This document shows, piece by piece, positions 25,335 through 33,033 of a stretch of DNA of 33,033 nucleotides. Positions within the stretch are counted from its first letter, which is position 1. Each line of letters starts with the position of its first letter. The stretch is from Candidatus Poribacteria bacterium (GTDB lineage Bacteria; Poribacteria; WGA-4E; GCA-2687025), in contig BPJZ01000028.1 of NCBI GenBank assembly GCA_026004875.1, positions 1 through 33,033 on the forward strand, written 5' to 3'. The translations under genes were made by a program, and so were the position numbers. The notes below the pieces were generated by a model that saw only the letters and a list, made by a program, of their open reading frames with translations, had not been told where the DNA came from and ran no database searches.

Positions 25335-26762
25335 CTATTCTGCAAGCTCCTGGGAGAGATTCAGCTCCTCCAGGCGCTTTCGAAGCGTGGTCCGGCTGAT
25401 TCCCAACCACTGGGCCGCTTGAACCTGGTTCCCTCCACTGCGTTCGAGTGCCAGCCGGATCAACGTCCGGTCCAACTGTGCCACAAGCTGCTGATAAACG
25501 GAACCGGCGGGAGCCCGCTCGGCCAACTGTCGCAGGAGCGCCGCTAACCGCTCCTCTGGACCCGGCGAGCCGGGAGGATGAAGCGGCGTTCCCCGCTGAA
25601 CCTCCGGCGGAAGATGCTCCGGCAACAGAACACCGCCCCGCGCAAAGACCGCTGCTCGTCGCACGGCGTTCTCCAGCTCCCGGACGTTCCCCGGCCAAGA
25701 GTAAGCTTCCAAAAGCCGCATCGTCTCCGGGTCCACCGTTCGAATGGGACGGCCTAGCTCCTCAGAAACACGACCTAGAAAGTGCTGAACCAGCAGGGGG
25801 ATGTCCTCCCTCCGCTCCCGAAGCGGCGGAAGGCTCACCGAGACCACCTTTAAGCGATAGTAGAGGTCCTCCCGAAAACTCCCCTCCGCGACCAGACGCT
25901 CCAGCGAGACGTTTGTCGCCGCGATGATGCGCGCCCGAACCGGTAACGTCGTCGTCCCGCCGACTCGCTGGAACTCTCGTTCCTGAATAGCGCGCAAGAG
26001 CTTGACCTGCAGCGCTGGCGACATCGAACCAACTTCGTCTAAGAACAGAGTCCCCTCGCCGGCGGCCTCCAGCTTCCCTGGCGACTGGCGCGTCGCGCCG
26101 GTAAAGGCACCCTTTTCGTAGCCGAACAGCTCGCTCTCCAGAAGTGTCTCGGCCAGAGCGCCGCAGTTGACCGCCAGAAACGGCTCCCCCGCCCAGGGAC
26201 TGTTCGCGTGAATCGCCCGGGCGACCAGCTCCTTCCCGGTGCCGCTCTCCCCCTCGATCAGGACGGTCACCCGATTGGTCGTCAGCATCCCGATGAGCTT
26301 GTAGATCTCCTGCATCGCTGGGCTTTGGCCCACCAGCTGAACCGGGCCGGCGCTCAGAGAGGTTCCGATCGGCCCTACCCCCTCGGCTCGACGCCGGGCA
26401 AGGTCCGTCTTCTCGATGCGCTGGAGCAACCCCCGCAGCTGCTCCAGCTCGACCGGTTTGGGCAGATAGTCGTAAGCGCCGTGCTGGATCGCCTCGATCG
26501 CCGTCTGCGCAGTGCCGTAGGCGGTCATGACGATCACGTAGGCGTCCGGGTGACGGGAGGAGATCGCCTGAAGCGCTTGGAGGCCGTTCATCCCCGGAAG
26601 ACGCACGTCACAAAGAACGATGTCAGGCCGCTCCGCCTCAACCAGCCGAAGCCCCTCCTCGGCGGTCCCCGCCAGCAGAACGGCATACCCCTCCTCGGCC
26701 AGGAACTCCTGGAAGGTCCAGGCGAGTCGGGTGTCGTCTTCGATAATCAGAACCTTCCGCAC
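25335..26762 (-). CDS. Sigma-54-dependent response regulator, NtrC/AtoC type
   Basis: The protein is 475 aa from the GTG at 26762 (RKVLIIEDD), with AAGGGAAG upstream. The upstream in-frame extension overlaps the previous gene and lacks family sequence. The receiver domain (1-120) has the phosphoacceptor Asp52 in IVLCDVRLPG and Lys102 in YLPKP. The AAA+ domain (about 143-370) has Walker A GESGTGKE (171-178), the sigma-54 contact loop GAFTGA (218-223), LFLDEVGSMS and FREDLYYRL. The C-terminal Fis-type helix-turn-helix is GGNQVQAAQWLGISRTTLRKRLEEL. It should activate RpoN-dependent promoters when phosphorylated. No kinase gene is adjacent. It lies 8 bp behind the sulfite-oxidase-like gene. I see no convincing -24/-12 (TGGCAC-N5-TTGC) promoter in the window. 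Confidence 0.96.
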   Translation of the reverse strand: MRKVLIIEDDTRLAWTFQEFLAEEGYAVLLAGTAEEGLRLVEAERPDIVLCDVRLPGMNGLQALQAISSRHPDAYVIVMTAYGTAQTAIEAIQHGAYDYLPKPVELEQLRGLLQRIEKTDLARRRAEGVGPIGTSLSAGPVQLVGQSPAMQEIYKLIGMLTTNRVTVLIEGESGTGKELVARAIHANSPWAGEPFLAVNCGALAETLLESELFGYEKGAFTGATRQSPGKLEAAGEGTLFLDEVGSMSPALQVKLLRAIQEREFQRVGGTTTLPVRARIIAATNVSLERLVAEGSFREDLYYRLKVVSVSLPPLRERREDIPLLVQHFLGRVSEELGRPIRTVDPETMRLLEAYSWPGNVRELENAVRRAAVFARGGVLLPEHLPPEVQRGTPLHPPGSPGPEERLAALLRQLAERAPAGSVYQQLVAQLDRTLIRLALERSGGNQVQAAQWLGISRTTLRKRLEELNLSQELAE

Positions 26763-26770
26763 GTCTTCCC

Positions 26771-27826
26771 TTATGAGGCCAGAACCTCCACCTCGACGGT
26801 GTGGTACCCTTCCGCTCCAGCGGGAAACGGATCGGCAGCGGTGGCCGACTGGACCTCGCCCCGACGGTTCACCGATCGGGCTACAATTCGGACTCGCTGC
26901 TGCGGCTGGGCGACCTCCCACTCGTACATCCACAGCGACCAGGTCAGACCGGTCCCTGGTGCCCAGATGGTCGCCTCATTCCAGGTCTTGCCGCCGTCGG
27001 TGCTCACCTCCACGCGAGCGATCCCGCTGCCATTGCCGCCGTCGAAGGCTGAGCCGCTGATCACATACCTCCCGACCGGTAGGCGCTGGTCGGGTTGTGG
27101 CTGGTGGATTCGAGTCGCCATCCGCACGGCGGCCTCGTCGGACCAGCCCCGCGTCTCCCAGTAGCCCAGGTAGTCCTTGGCCACAAACTCCATGTTGATG
27201 ATCCACTTGGGGCACTTCTGGCCGTACTTTCCCGGGTTCAGCAGGCGGACCGGATAACCATGCTCCGGCGGCAGATCCACGCCGTTCATTTTGTAGACGA
27301 GGACGGTGTTCGGATCGAGGGCGTCCTCCAGCGGAATCGCCGTGTGATAACCGTCCTGGCATCGGAAGACGATCTTGGTGACCATCTCCCGCGGCTGCGC
27401 CCGCTCGATTAACACTCGGAGGGGGATGCCGGTCCATTCCGCATTGCCGATCTGGTTCCCCCCGATCGGGTCGCCGATGCAGGAGAGCGTCCGGTAGAGC
27501 GTCACCTCGTGCTCCTGGGCCAGCTCCATCAGGTCGGCAAAGGTGACCAACTGGGGCTTGCGGGCCAGACCGCTCATGATCAGCTTCCATTGATCCCGGT
27601 CAATCCGGGGAGGGTTCCCGCCGGTGATGTCCTGGACGTAGAACTGGTCGTTCGGAGTGATCCAGCTCGAAGGGGTCACCCCGTCGCGAGTAATCTGAGG
27701 CGGCGGCCCACCCGGATCGAAGCCGTCGGCATTAGGCTCCTGAGCCTTGACCCGGAGCCCCGGCACGCGGATGACCGTTCCAGCGAGGCTGATCGCCGAG
27801 ATGCGGAGGAAGGTTCTGCGATCCAT
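26771..27826 (-). CDS. Tat-exported sulfite-oxidase-family molybdopterin enzyme
   Basis: The protein has 351 aa. The start is the ATG at 27826, with AAGGAGA upstream and a twin-arginine signal directly after (DRRTFLRISAISLAG, cleavage near AQE), so the folded cofactor-containing enzyme is exported. The Mo-binding domain (about 45-230) has the presumed molybdenum-ligand Cys116 in RTLSCIGDPIGGN, EWTGIPLRVLIE, GYHTAIPLEDAL and EHGYPVRLLNPGKYGQK. A C-terminal Mo-co dimerisation domain follows (ISGSAFDGGNGSGIARVEVS, DGGKTWNEA). Family members oxidise sulfite or reduce S- or N-oxides; no heme domain is present, so an external cytochrome would be the electron partner. It lies 14 bp behind moeA, which makes its cofactor. 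Confidence 0.93.
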   Translation of the reverse strand: MDRRTFLRISAISLAGTVIRVPGLRVKAQEPNADGFDPGGPPPQITRDGVTPSSWITPNDQFYVQDITGGNPPRIDRDQWKLIMSGLARKPQLVTFADLMELAQEHEVTLYRTLSCIGDPIGGNQIGNAEWTGIPLRVLIERAQPREMVTKIVFRCQDGYHTAIPLEDALDPNTVLVYKMNGVDLPPEHGYPVRLLNPGKYGQKCPKWIINMEFVAKDYLGYWETRGWSDEAAVRMATRIHQPQPDQRLPVGRYVISGSAFDGGNGSGIARVEVSTDGGKTWNEATIWAPGTGLTWSLWMYEWEVAQPQQRVRIVARSVNRRGEVQSATAADPFPAGAEGYHTVEVEVLAS

Positions 27827-27840
27827 GCAAAGTCTCCTTC

Positions 27841-29070
27841 TCAGAACGTTTCGCTGAGCAGGATAACGGCCACCTCTTCCCCTACCCGAACGCCTTGAGC
27901 CGCGACGACGGCCAGGCCGTCGGCACCGACAAGGGAGCGAAGATTCCCAGAGCCCTGAGGGCCGGTCGTTCGGGCTAAGAACCTCCCGCCTTCGGAACGA
28001 AGGAAGACGCGCATGAAGTTCGTTCGCCCGCGCGCGTCGTTCTGGACCGGCTCCTCCATCACCGCCCGAACTTGGGGCCGAAACCATCGCCGATGGCCGC
28101 CCATCTTCCGAAGACAGGGCCGAACGAACAGCTCAAAGACCACCAGCGAAGAGACCGGATTTCCAGGCAGGGCGAACATCGGTTTGCCCTGAATCAGCCC
28201 AAACGCCTGGGGCTTTCCCGGCTTCATGGCCACACGCCAAAAGTGTAGTTCTCCCAGCGACTCCAAGACCTCGCGCACTACGTCGTAGTCGCCAACGCTC
28301 ACCCCGCCGCTGGTGACCAACGCGTCGGCCTCCTGGAGCGCCCTGCGCACGGCTCGTTCCACTGCCCCCCGATCGTCCGGAACGATTCCGCAGTCCACCG
28401 GAATCGCTCCGGCCTCCCGAACTTGACCGATCAGTCCAAAGCGGTTGCTGTCCCGAATCTTTCCGGGCTCCAAGGGACTCCCGAGGGGAACCAGCTCGTC
28501 CCCTGTCGAAAGCACCGCTACCCGAGGGGCTCGAACGACAGAGACCTCCGGGAGGTTCAGCGCAGCCAACATCGCCAGCTCCGCCGGACGAAGGGTTGCC
28601 CCCGGCTCCAGGACGGTCTCACCGCGTCGGACGTTCTCTCCCCGATACCGGACGTTCTCCCCCGCCCGTACCGGAGTCTGGACGAGCACCTGATCCCCTT
28701 CCAGTCGGGTCTGCTCTACCATGACGACCGCATCGGCGCCGGGAGGCATCATGGCACCGGTCATGATCCGTGCCGCCGTCCCCGGCTCGATCCGCTTTCG
28801 GGGCGCGACCCCAGCCGGAATCTCCTCGACCACGCGGAGCCGCACCGGCCGGCCCTCCGACGCTCCGGCCACGTCGGCGCTGCGGAGGGCGTAGCCGTCC
28901 ATCGCCGAGTTGTCGAAGGGAGGGTGATCCTCCTGAGCGATCGCCGGTTCTGCTAACGCGCGGCCTAAGGCCTCCAGCAGAGGCACTCGCTCCGCCTCCA
29001 GGATCGGCATCGCCGCAAGCATGCGCTCTTGGGCCTCGGCCACGCTCAGCATGGGAGTGGGTGTCTCCAT
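27841..29070 (-). CDS. moeA: Molybdopterin molybdotransferase MoeA
   Basis: Inserts molybdate into adenylylated molybdopterin to complete the molybdenum cofactor. The protein has 409 aa. The ATG at 29070 is preferred (METPTPMLSVAEAQERML), although the ribosome site (AGGAG, 11 bp away) is distant and the second Met (29052) is possible. Signatures are DHPPFDNSAMDGYA, GTAARIMTGAMMPPGADAVV, LSTGDELVPLG, the GGVSVGDYD loop near residue 265, and FALPGNPVSSLV. It is the first gene of the minus-strand set moeA, sulfite-oxidase-like, response regulator, pyruvate kinase, all with gaps of 8-22 bp. Placing cofactor insertion directly before a Mo-enzyme gene supports the assignment of the latter. Confidence 0.96.
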   Translation of the reverse strand: METPTPMLSVAEAQERMLAAMPILEAERVPLLEALGRALAEPAIAQEDHPPFDNSAMDGYALRSADVAGASEGRPVRLRVVEEIPAGVAPRKRIEPGTAARIMTGAMMPPGADAVVMVEQTRLEGDQVLVQTPVRAGENVRYRGENVRRGETVLEPGATLRPAELAMLAALNLPEVSVVRAPRVAVLSTGDELVPLGSPLEPGKIRDSNRFGLIGQVREAGAIPVDCGIVPDDRGAVERAVRRALQEADALVTSGGVSVGDYDVVREVLESLGELHFWRVAMKPGKPQAFGLIQGKPMFALPGNPVSSLVVFELFVRPCLRKMGGHRRWFRPQVRAVMEEPVQNDARGRTNFMRVFLRSEGGRFLARTTGPQGSGNLRSLVGADGLAVVAAQGVRVGEEVAVILLSETF

Positions 29071-29273
29071 GAGCTTCCAGGTCTCCTCAAAATGCCGTCC
29101 CTGCTTTCTTCGAAGGTGTACCACCCTCCCAGCACCTGGGGCAAGCGGAGGGCCCGCTTGGGGCCTCAAAGAACCGCTCCCACGAAAGGCCTCCCTTCCC
29201 CCTGCGGCGATTCGGAGGGATAATCCTCCTGGCCACCTCTTAAATGTCGGGTAACGGAGAGAGGAACGACACG
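29071..29273. promoter_or_regulatory. Divergent moeA / CE15 intergenic region with hairpin and palindromic -10-like element
   Basis: This 203-bp gap must hold both promoters. CAAGCGG (29142-29148) and CCGCTTG (29154-29160) form a 7-bp stem with a 5-nt loop, lying in the presumed moeA leader. GGAGG-GATAAT-CCTCC (29214-29229) places a -10-like hexamer inside an inverted repeat, as an operator might, but no good -35 lies 17 bp away on either strand. I cannot show that the leader matches the known Moco RNA motif. Confidence 0.35.
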
Positions 29274-30533
29274 ATGAACCCTTGGTGGATCGGACTGTTG
29301 CTTTTGGTTCGAACCGACGTCAACTATGATGAGTCGAAGGTTCCCCGGTACACGCTTCCCGATCCGCTCCGAACAGAGGCCGGAGAGCCGGTCACGACAC
29401 CGGAGATTTGGTTTGAGAAGCGCCGGCCCGAGCTCCTGGAGCTGTTTGCCGAGCACGTCTACGGCCACACCCCCGGCGGCGCGCCCGAGGGAATGCGAAT
29501 CGTCCTGGACGCCACGGACGAAACGGCCCTCGGAGGCAAGGCGACCCGTAAGCTCTATACGGTCTACTTTGACCCGGAGCGGCCGAAACCGTATATGGAG
29601 CTGCTCGTCTATCTCCCTAACGACGGGCCGCGCCCCGCGCCGGTCTTTTTGGGGCTGAACTTTCACGGAAATCAATCGGTGCACCCCGACCCGGAGATTC
29701 CGATCACCCGTTCCTGGGTGCGGAACGTTCCGGAGCGAGGAGTTACCAACCACCGCGCCACGGAGGCAACGCGGGGCATGGCCGCCAGCCGTTGGCCGGT
29801 GGAGCGTATTCTGGAACGAGGTTACGGCCTAGCGACCGCCTACTACGGCGATCTGGACCCTGACTTTGACGATGGATTTCAGAACGGCGTTCACCCGCTG
29901 TTTTATCGCCCGGGACAGAGCCGCCCGCTTCCTAACGAGTGGGGAGCTATCGGTGCTTGGGCTTGGGGGCTCAGCCGCGCCATGGACGTTCTGGAGCGCG
30001 ACCCGGACGTGGACGCGAAACGGGTTGCGGTGATGGGCCACTCGCGACTGGGGAAGACCGCCCTCTGGGCCGGAGCTCAGGACGAGCGCTTTGCACTGGT
30101 GATCTCCAACAACTCCGGCTGCGGCGGGGCCGCCCTCTCCCGACGGCGCTTTGGCGAAACGGTGCGTCATATCAACACCGCCTTTCCCCATTGGTTCTGC
30201 GAGAACTTCCATCGCTACAACGACCGGGAGGACGACCTTCCGGTGGATCAGCACGAACTGATCGCCCTGATCGCCCCGCGGCCGGTCTACATCGCTAGCG
30301 CCGAAGAGGACCTCTGGGCCGATCCGCGAGGGGAGTTCCTGGCCGCTCTGGCCGCCGATCCGGTCTACCGTCTCCTGGGCACCGACGGCTTGGCCACCGA
30401 CAAGATGCCCGATCTTAGTCGGCCGATCCACAGCCGGATCGGATATCACATCCGTCCCGGCAAGCACGACGTAACCCTTTACGACTGGGAGCAGTACCTC
30501 AACTTCGCCGACCGACACCTAGGCAAGCCCTAA
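29274..30533 (+). CDS. CE15-type glucuronoyl esterase-like alpha/beta hydrolase
   Basis: The protein has 419 aa. The ATG at 29274 is chosen for the GAGAGGA upstream; an ATG at 29244 would add 10 residues without a ribosome site. The serine nucleophile Ser257 lies in [16 protein letters not shown], the CE15 signature, followed by [17 protein letters not shown]. The catalytic histidine is probably His398 in [18 protein letters not shown]15 enzymes hydrolyse ester links between lignin alcohols and glucuronoxylan, and bacterial relatives have broader specificity. The N-terminus has a short hydrophobic run (WWIGLLLLV) but no basic n-region, so export is unclear. It overlaps the convergent DUF6785 gene by 15 bp. 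Together with xylA it hints at xylan use. Confidence 0.87.
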   Translation: MNPWWIGLLLLVRTDVNYDESKVPRYTLPDPLRTEAGEPVTTPEIWFEKRRPELLELFAEHVYGHTPGGAPEGMRIVLDATDETALGGKATRKLYTVYFDPERPKPYMELLVYLPNDGPRPAPVFLGLNFHGNQSVHPDPEIPITRSWVRNVPERGVTNHRATEATRGMAASRWPVERILERGYGLATAYYGDLDPDFDDGFQNGVHPLFYRPGQSRPLPNEWGAIGAWAWGLSRAMDVLERDPDVDAKRVAVMGHSRLGKTALWAGAQDERFALVISNNSGCGGAALSRRRFGETVRHINTAFPHWFCENFHRYNDREDDLPVDQHELIALIAPRPVYIASAEEDLWADPRGEFLAALAADPVYRLLGTDGLATDKMPDLSRPIHSRIGYHIRPGKHDVTLYDWEQYLNFADRHLGKP

Positions 30534-32525
30534 GGCCAGGGGAAAAAGGGCGCCGGAACTCGGGTCCACCAGCTCACCGCCGTCCAAAAGACGGCCATTG
30601 CAAATTCGCCAAAGATCATCCCTAAAAACAGGGGCCGAAAGCGCCGGTACCCCGCGCACGCCGCTGTACTGTAACAGCGGCGTCTTGACGCTCCAAGCCA
30701 CCAAGATGGAGAACCAGAAGACGATCAGCGTCCAGGAGGCGGAGAGGGCATACCCCAACGGATGAAGCGGCCACCACCAGTACAGCGAACGGAGGAGGGC
30801 CAGTCCTCCGGTTACGACTGCGCCGACCAAAAAGAAGAACAGCGGCACCCAGGTTACCGGAGGCCGTACCCCTTCTACTGCTGGGGCGTAGTCCTGAAAG
30901 GCCCAGATCGGGTTGGCGCGATAGACATAGCCGTACAAAAAGTTCGCCCCGTGAGCGTAGGGCAGATACAGCTGAACGACCGCCGCGCTCAAAAAGGCGA
31001 GCGTCAACGTTAGCGGCACGGCGACAAGTAACGTGCGACGCCGGAAGCCTACCCCGTCGGCGATCTTCAGGCCGTCCAGGTACCCCGTCAGCGTGAGACC
31101 TCGCAGGTCCCGCGTAAAGATCGCATCGAAGAAGGAGAGCAGCGTTAAGTTGCGGGGTCCCAACGCAGCCTTCTGGCCGAACATCCGATAAAGGTCCACC
31201 GGACGAAAGGAGGTCTCCGTCATCGGCATCCCAGCCTCTGCAACGCTCCGAGCCATCACGATCACCACGACCAACAGATAGACCCCGATCTCAAAGACGG
31301 CCACCCAGAGGCTCATCCCTGCCCAAAGGCACCAGAGGACCGACCCGACCAAGCTAGCCAACAGCCCCCAAACCGCCAACCGGTAAGGCAACAGCTCCTC
31401 GGCATCCTCGCGCTCCTGCGGCGGAATACTCCGAAAGGCCGCTTGGAACACCCGTCGAAAGTGGCGCAGACCGGCATACCCAAACCAGGCGATCAGGACA
31501 AAGTACGCCCCCGCCACTTGATAGGCGAGGTACTCCCGCGTCGGATACAGCGGCATCGTCGTCAGCCGAAAGCCCAACGCCGTCGCGACCACGTCTTGGA
31601 GGCGGGTCAACACAAAAAAGAACCAAAGGCTAAACAACACCTGGGTCGGTAGCAGATAGAAGAACCCGATCGCCGCAAAGGAGATGAAGATCGGCGTGTA
31701 AAATATGCCGTTCCACGGCCGCTCCGTAAACCAAGCGTTGACCGAATAGTTCAGTCGAACCTGCGGCACCGCCGGGACGTACTGATGCAGCCCATTAAGC
31801 CCAAAGACCAGCGCCGGAACTCCAAATCCGATCCACATCATCGGATTGCCAAAGAAGGTCGTTCCGGCCTCCGGTCCGACAAACTCCAGAGGGAGCTGGG
31901 TGAGGGGGAAAGTCAACTTCTCGTTGTCGACCCACTGCCGCCGAAGGATCGCCGCCAGACAGAGGAACCCAAAGAAGAACAGTCCTGCCAAAATCCCCCA
32001 GACGGCCAACGGTTGCACCCAGGCTCTCCAGGGCACGGTTGAGAGCTCCTCCGCCCGTTCGTAGAACTTTCGAGCCACCTCTTGAACGGCTGGACCGTTT
32101 GGGTCGAACGGCACTAGCTCCGGCCGGATGTGATGAAAGAACAGCTCCCGCCAACCGTTGGTCTCAGTCGCGTAGTAGTTGACCGCCACCAATGCCGGGA
32201 TCAGCTTCTCCATCAGCCCTCGAGAGGTGACCATCGAGGTCAACAGGAGCATCACATACAGCAACATCAGCTCCTGTCGGCTCAGAGAAAGGCGCGGGAG
32301 AAACCGCCGCGTCGCTTGATTTGCGAGCACTAAAAAGAACAGAATGCCGATCACCACCGGCGGGAACTGAAGAAAGCCGATCTGAATGTAGGTGATGACC
32401 AGCTCAGCATAGGAGACGATCGCAACGGTCAGCAGAATCAGCGGTACGCCAAGCCCCAGAACCCGCCAGCGGATTCCGGAAGGCGCTGGACGCTTTGCGT
32501 TCGTCTGGAGGGATGCTCTCTTCAC
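30519..32525 (-). CDS. DUF6785/DUF6784-type polytopic membrane protein (second copy)
   Basis: The protein is 668 aa from the GTG at 32525, with only a weak AAGAG upstream; the following residues ([15 protein letters not shown]) form a basic cytoplasmic tail. I count about 12-14 hydrophobic segments. Landmarks shared with the copy at 8897 are a [20 protein letters not shown] loop (compare FATPENGWAEIIQPHIP), [47 protein letters not shown] and [13 protein letters not shown]. The two are clear but distant paralogues, differing in most residues. Function is unknown, with distant OPT-transporter resemblance. The 3' end overlaps the convergent CE15 gene by 15 bp, so antisense interference is possible. 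The 133-bp gap behind it to 32659 shows no clear element. Confidence 0.82.
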   Translation of the reverse strand: MKRASLQTNAKRPAPSGIRWRVLGLGVPLILLTVAIVSYAELVITYIQIGFLQFPPVVIGILFFLVLANQATRRFLPRLSLSRQELMLLYVMLLLTSMVTSRGLMEKLIPALVAVNYYATETNGWRELFFHHIRPELVPFDPNGPAVQEVARKFYERAEELSTVPWRAWVQPLAVWGILAGLFFFGFLCLAAILRRQWVDNEKLTFPLTQLPLEFVGPEAGTTFFGNPMMWIGFGVPALVFGLNGLHQYVPAVPQVRLNYSVNAWFTERPWNGIFYTPIFISFAAIGFFYLLPTQVLFSLWFFFVLTRLQDVVATALGFRLTTMPLYPTREYLAYQVAGAYFVLIAWFGYAGLRHFRRVFQAAFRSIPPQEREDAEELLPYRLAVWGLLASLVGSVLWCLWAGMSLWVAVFEIGVYLLVVVIVMARSVAEAGMPMTETSFRPVDLYRMFGQKAALGPRNLTLLSFFDAIFTRDLRGLTLTGYLDGLKIADGVGFRRRTLLVAVPLTLTLAFLSAAVVQLYLPYAHGANFLYGYVYRANPIWAFQDYAPAVEGVRPPVTWVPLFFFLVGAVVTGGLALLRSLYWWWPLHPLGYALSASWTLIVFWFSILVAWSVKTPLLQYSGVRGVPALSAPVFRDDLWRICNGRLLDGGELVDPSSGALFPLALGLA

Positions 32526-32658
32526 ACCGGCGAACTCTTCGTGAAGCGTTGAGGCCGCTCCACCATACCCATCCCCCCAGGCGCCGTCAAGGGAGGGGAG
32601 ACGCCTTAAAAGGCGCCGACGGAGCCCATCTCCGGAGGGCCAGCGACCTCCGCTAGGC

Positions 32659-33033
32659 TTAGGACCCCCCGATCAACGCCGGCAGATTGACGTGTTCGGC
32701 GACCAGCTCCTTGAGGAGGGCGATCTTCTCCGGAGCATCGCTCGAAAGGAGCGGCTCCATCGCGTCCAGATTGCGAGTCACCTCGTGAGTGTGGCCGGGG
32801 ACCAGAAGCACGCGGGATCTTCGCCGCCGAAGCGCGTGCGAGGATGTTGGCCGGCGGGATGATGTTGTTGGAGAGGACAATCCCAACCGCGTTCATCTCC
32901 AACGCGGCAAGGATCATATCGGACCGGTCTCCGCTGGTGATGATCAATTTGTTCTCTTGATGGACGTAGGGGCTACGGAGTACCTCGTTGGCCGACATCG
33001 CCCCGACAAGCACGTTCTTGACGATCGCGTCGA
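32659..33033 (-). CDS. DRTGG-domain protein, C-terminal part (COG0857 / phosphotransacetylase-N-like; frameshifted, runs off the edge)
   Basis: The visible part reads AIVKNVLVGAMSANEVLRSP, then KLIITSGDRSDMILAALEMN and GIVLSNNIIPPANILARASA. This is the DRTGG-domain pattern that follows a BioD-like P-loop domain in COG0857 proteins and in the N-terminus of long phosphotransacetylases. The frame then breaks near 32811-32816. Dropping one base after AAKIP restores VLLVPGHTHEVTRNLDAMEP and a normal end LLKELVAEHVNLPALIGGS at 32659. Without repair the frame degenerates into arginine-rich sequence to 32606. There is no C-terminal acetyltransferase domain, so this is the stand-alone form, of uncertain function and probably a regulatory nucleotide-binding protein. 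The N-terminal P-loop domain would lie beyond the window. Confidence 0.78.

Noticed and set aside
29071..29200. Moco riboswitch in the moeA leader
   Set aside because: A hairpin is present (29142-29160), but I could not match the conserved core of the Moco RNA motif by eye, so it is kept only as an intergenic note.
1..33033. Mobile element, prophage, CRISPR or restriction/defence system
   Set aside because: No transposase, integrase, terminal repeats, spacer-repeat pattern or defence-type genes were found on either strand; gene content looks chromosomal throughout.

Overview
The window is bacterial DNA, G+C-rich (I estimate around 60 %, not counted) and gene-dense, with about 28 protein genes and no intergenic gap above roughly 205 bp. 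I see no tRNA, rRNA, CRISPR array, insertion sequence or prophage gene. Several proteins point to a Gram-negative cell with an outer membrane: an LpoB-like lipoprotein, its usual partner lipoprotein, a LemA/TPM set and exported redox enzymes. Two DUF6785-type membrane proteins, several xylose-isomerase-like TIM barrels, Gfo/Idh and SDR oxidoreductases and a CE15-type esterase resemble the gene content of heterotrophic, polysaccharide-using lineages such as Poribacteria, Planctomycetota or Armatimonadota. I lean weakly towards a Poribacteria-like lineage. The sequence alone cannot settle this.

Layout. Positions 1-663 hold the N-terminal part of uvrB (minus strand), divergent from a secreted LamG-like protein (780-1541). 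A bidirectional terminator separates that gene from a periplasmic rhodanese (1626-2519, minus). From 2680 to 12556 there is a mainly plus-strand metabolic region: TIM-barrel isomerase, atypical SDR, TauE/SafE transporter, Gfo/Idh oxidoreductase (minus), DUF993 aldolase-like protein, second TIM-barrel isomerase, small DUF3783 protein (minus), DUF6785 membrane protein, and an IorA-like thiamine-diphosphate enzyme. Positions 12575-16804 (minus) hold a multi-PAS histidine kinase and xylA. Positions 16927-17975 (plus) hold a tiny membrane protein and a degenerate HAD protein. A lipoprotein pair (17995-19993, minus) diverges from a five-gene plus-strand run: membrane protein, LemA, two TPM proteins and a saccharopine-dehydrogenase-like protein (20124-23877). 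A minus-strand operon then reads moeA, sulfite-oxidase-like enzyme, sigma-54 response regulator and pyruvate kinase (29070 down to 23881). The window ends with a CE15-type esterase (plus), a second DUF6785 protein (minus) and the C-terminal part of a DRTGG-domain protein (minus).

How the genes fit together. Xylose isomerase, the glucuronoyl-esterase-like protein, the TIM-barrel isomerases, the Gfo/Idh and DUF993 proteins, the membrane proteins and pyruvate kinase suggest plant- or algal-type carbohydrate catabolism. The rhodanese, TauE/SafE protein and sulfite-oxidase-like enzyme add a possible inorganic-sulfur or sulfonate theme.

The most striking anomaly is that five otherwise well-conserved genes (Gfo/Idh, IorA-like, COG3014-like lipoprotein, pyruvate kinase, DRTGG protein) each carry exactly one extra base, four of them within a run of three or four G or C. 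I annotate each as one gene and think indel errors in the source assembly are the likeliest cause, but the shared direction deserves checking.
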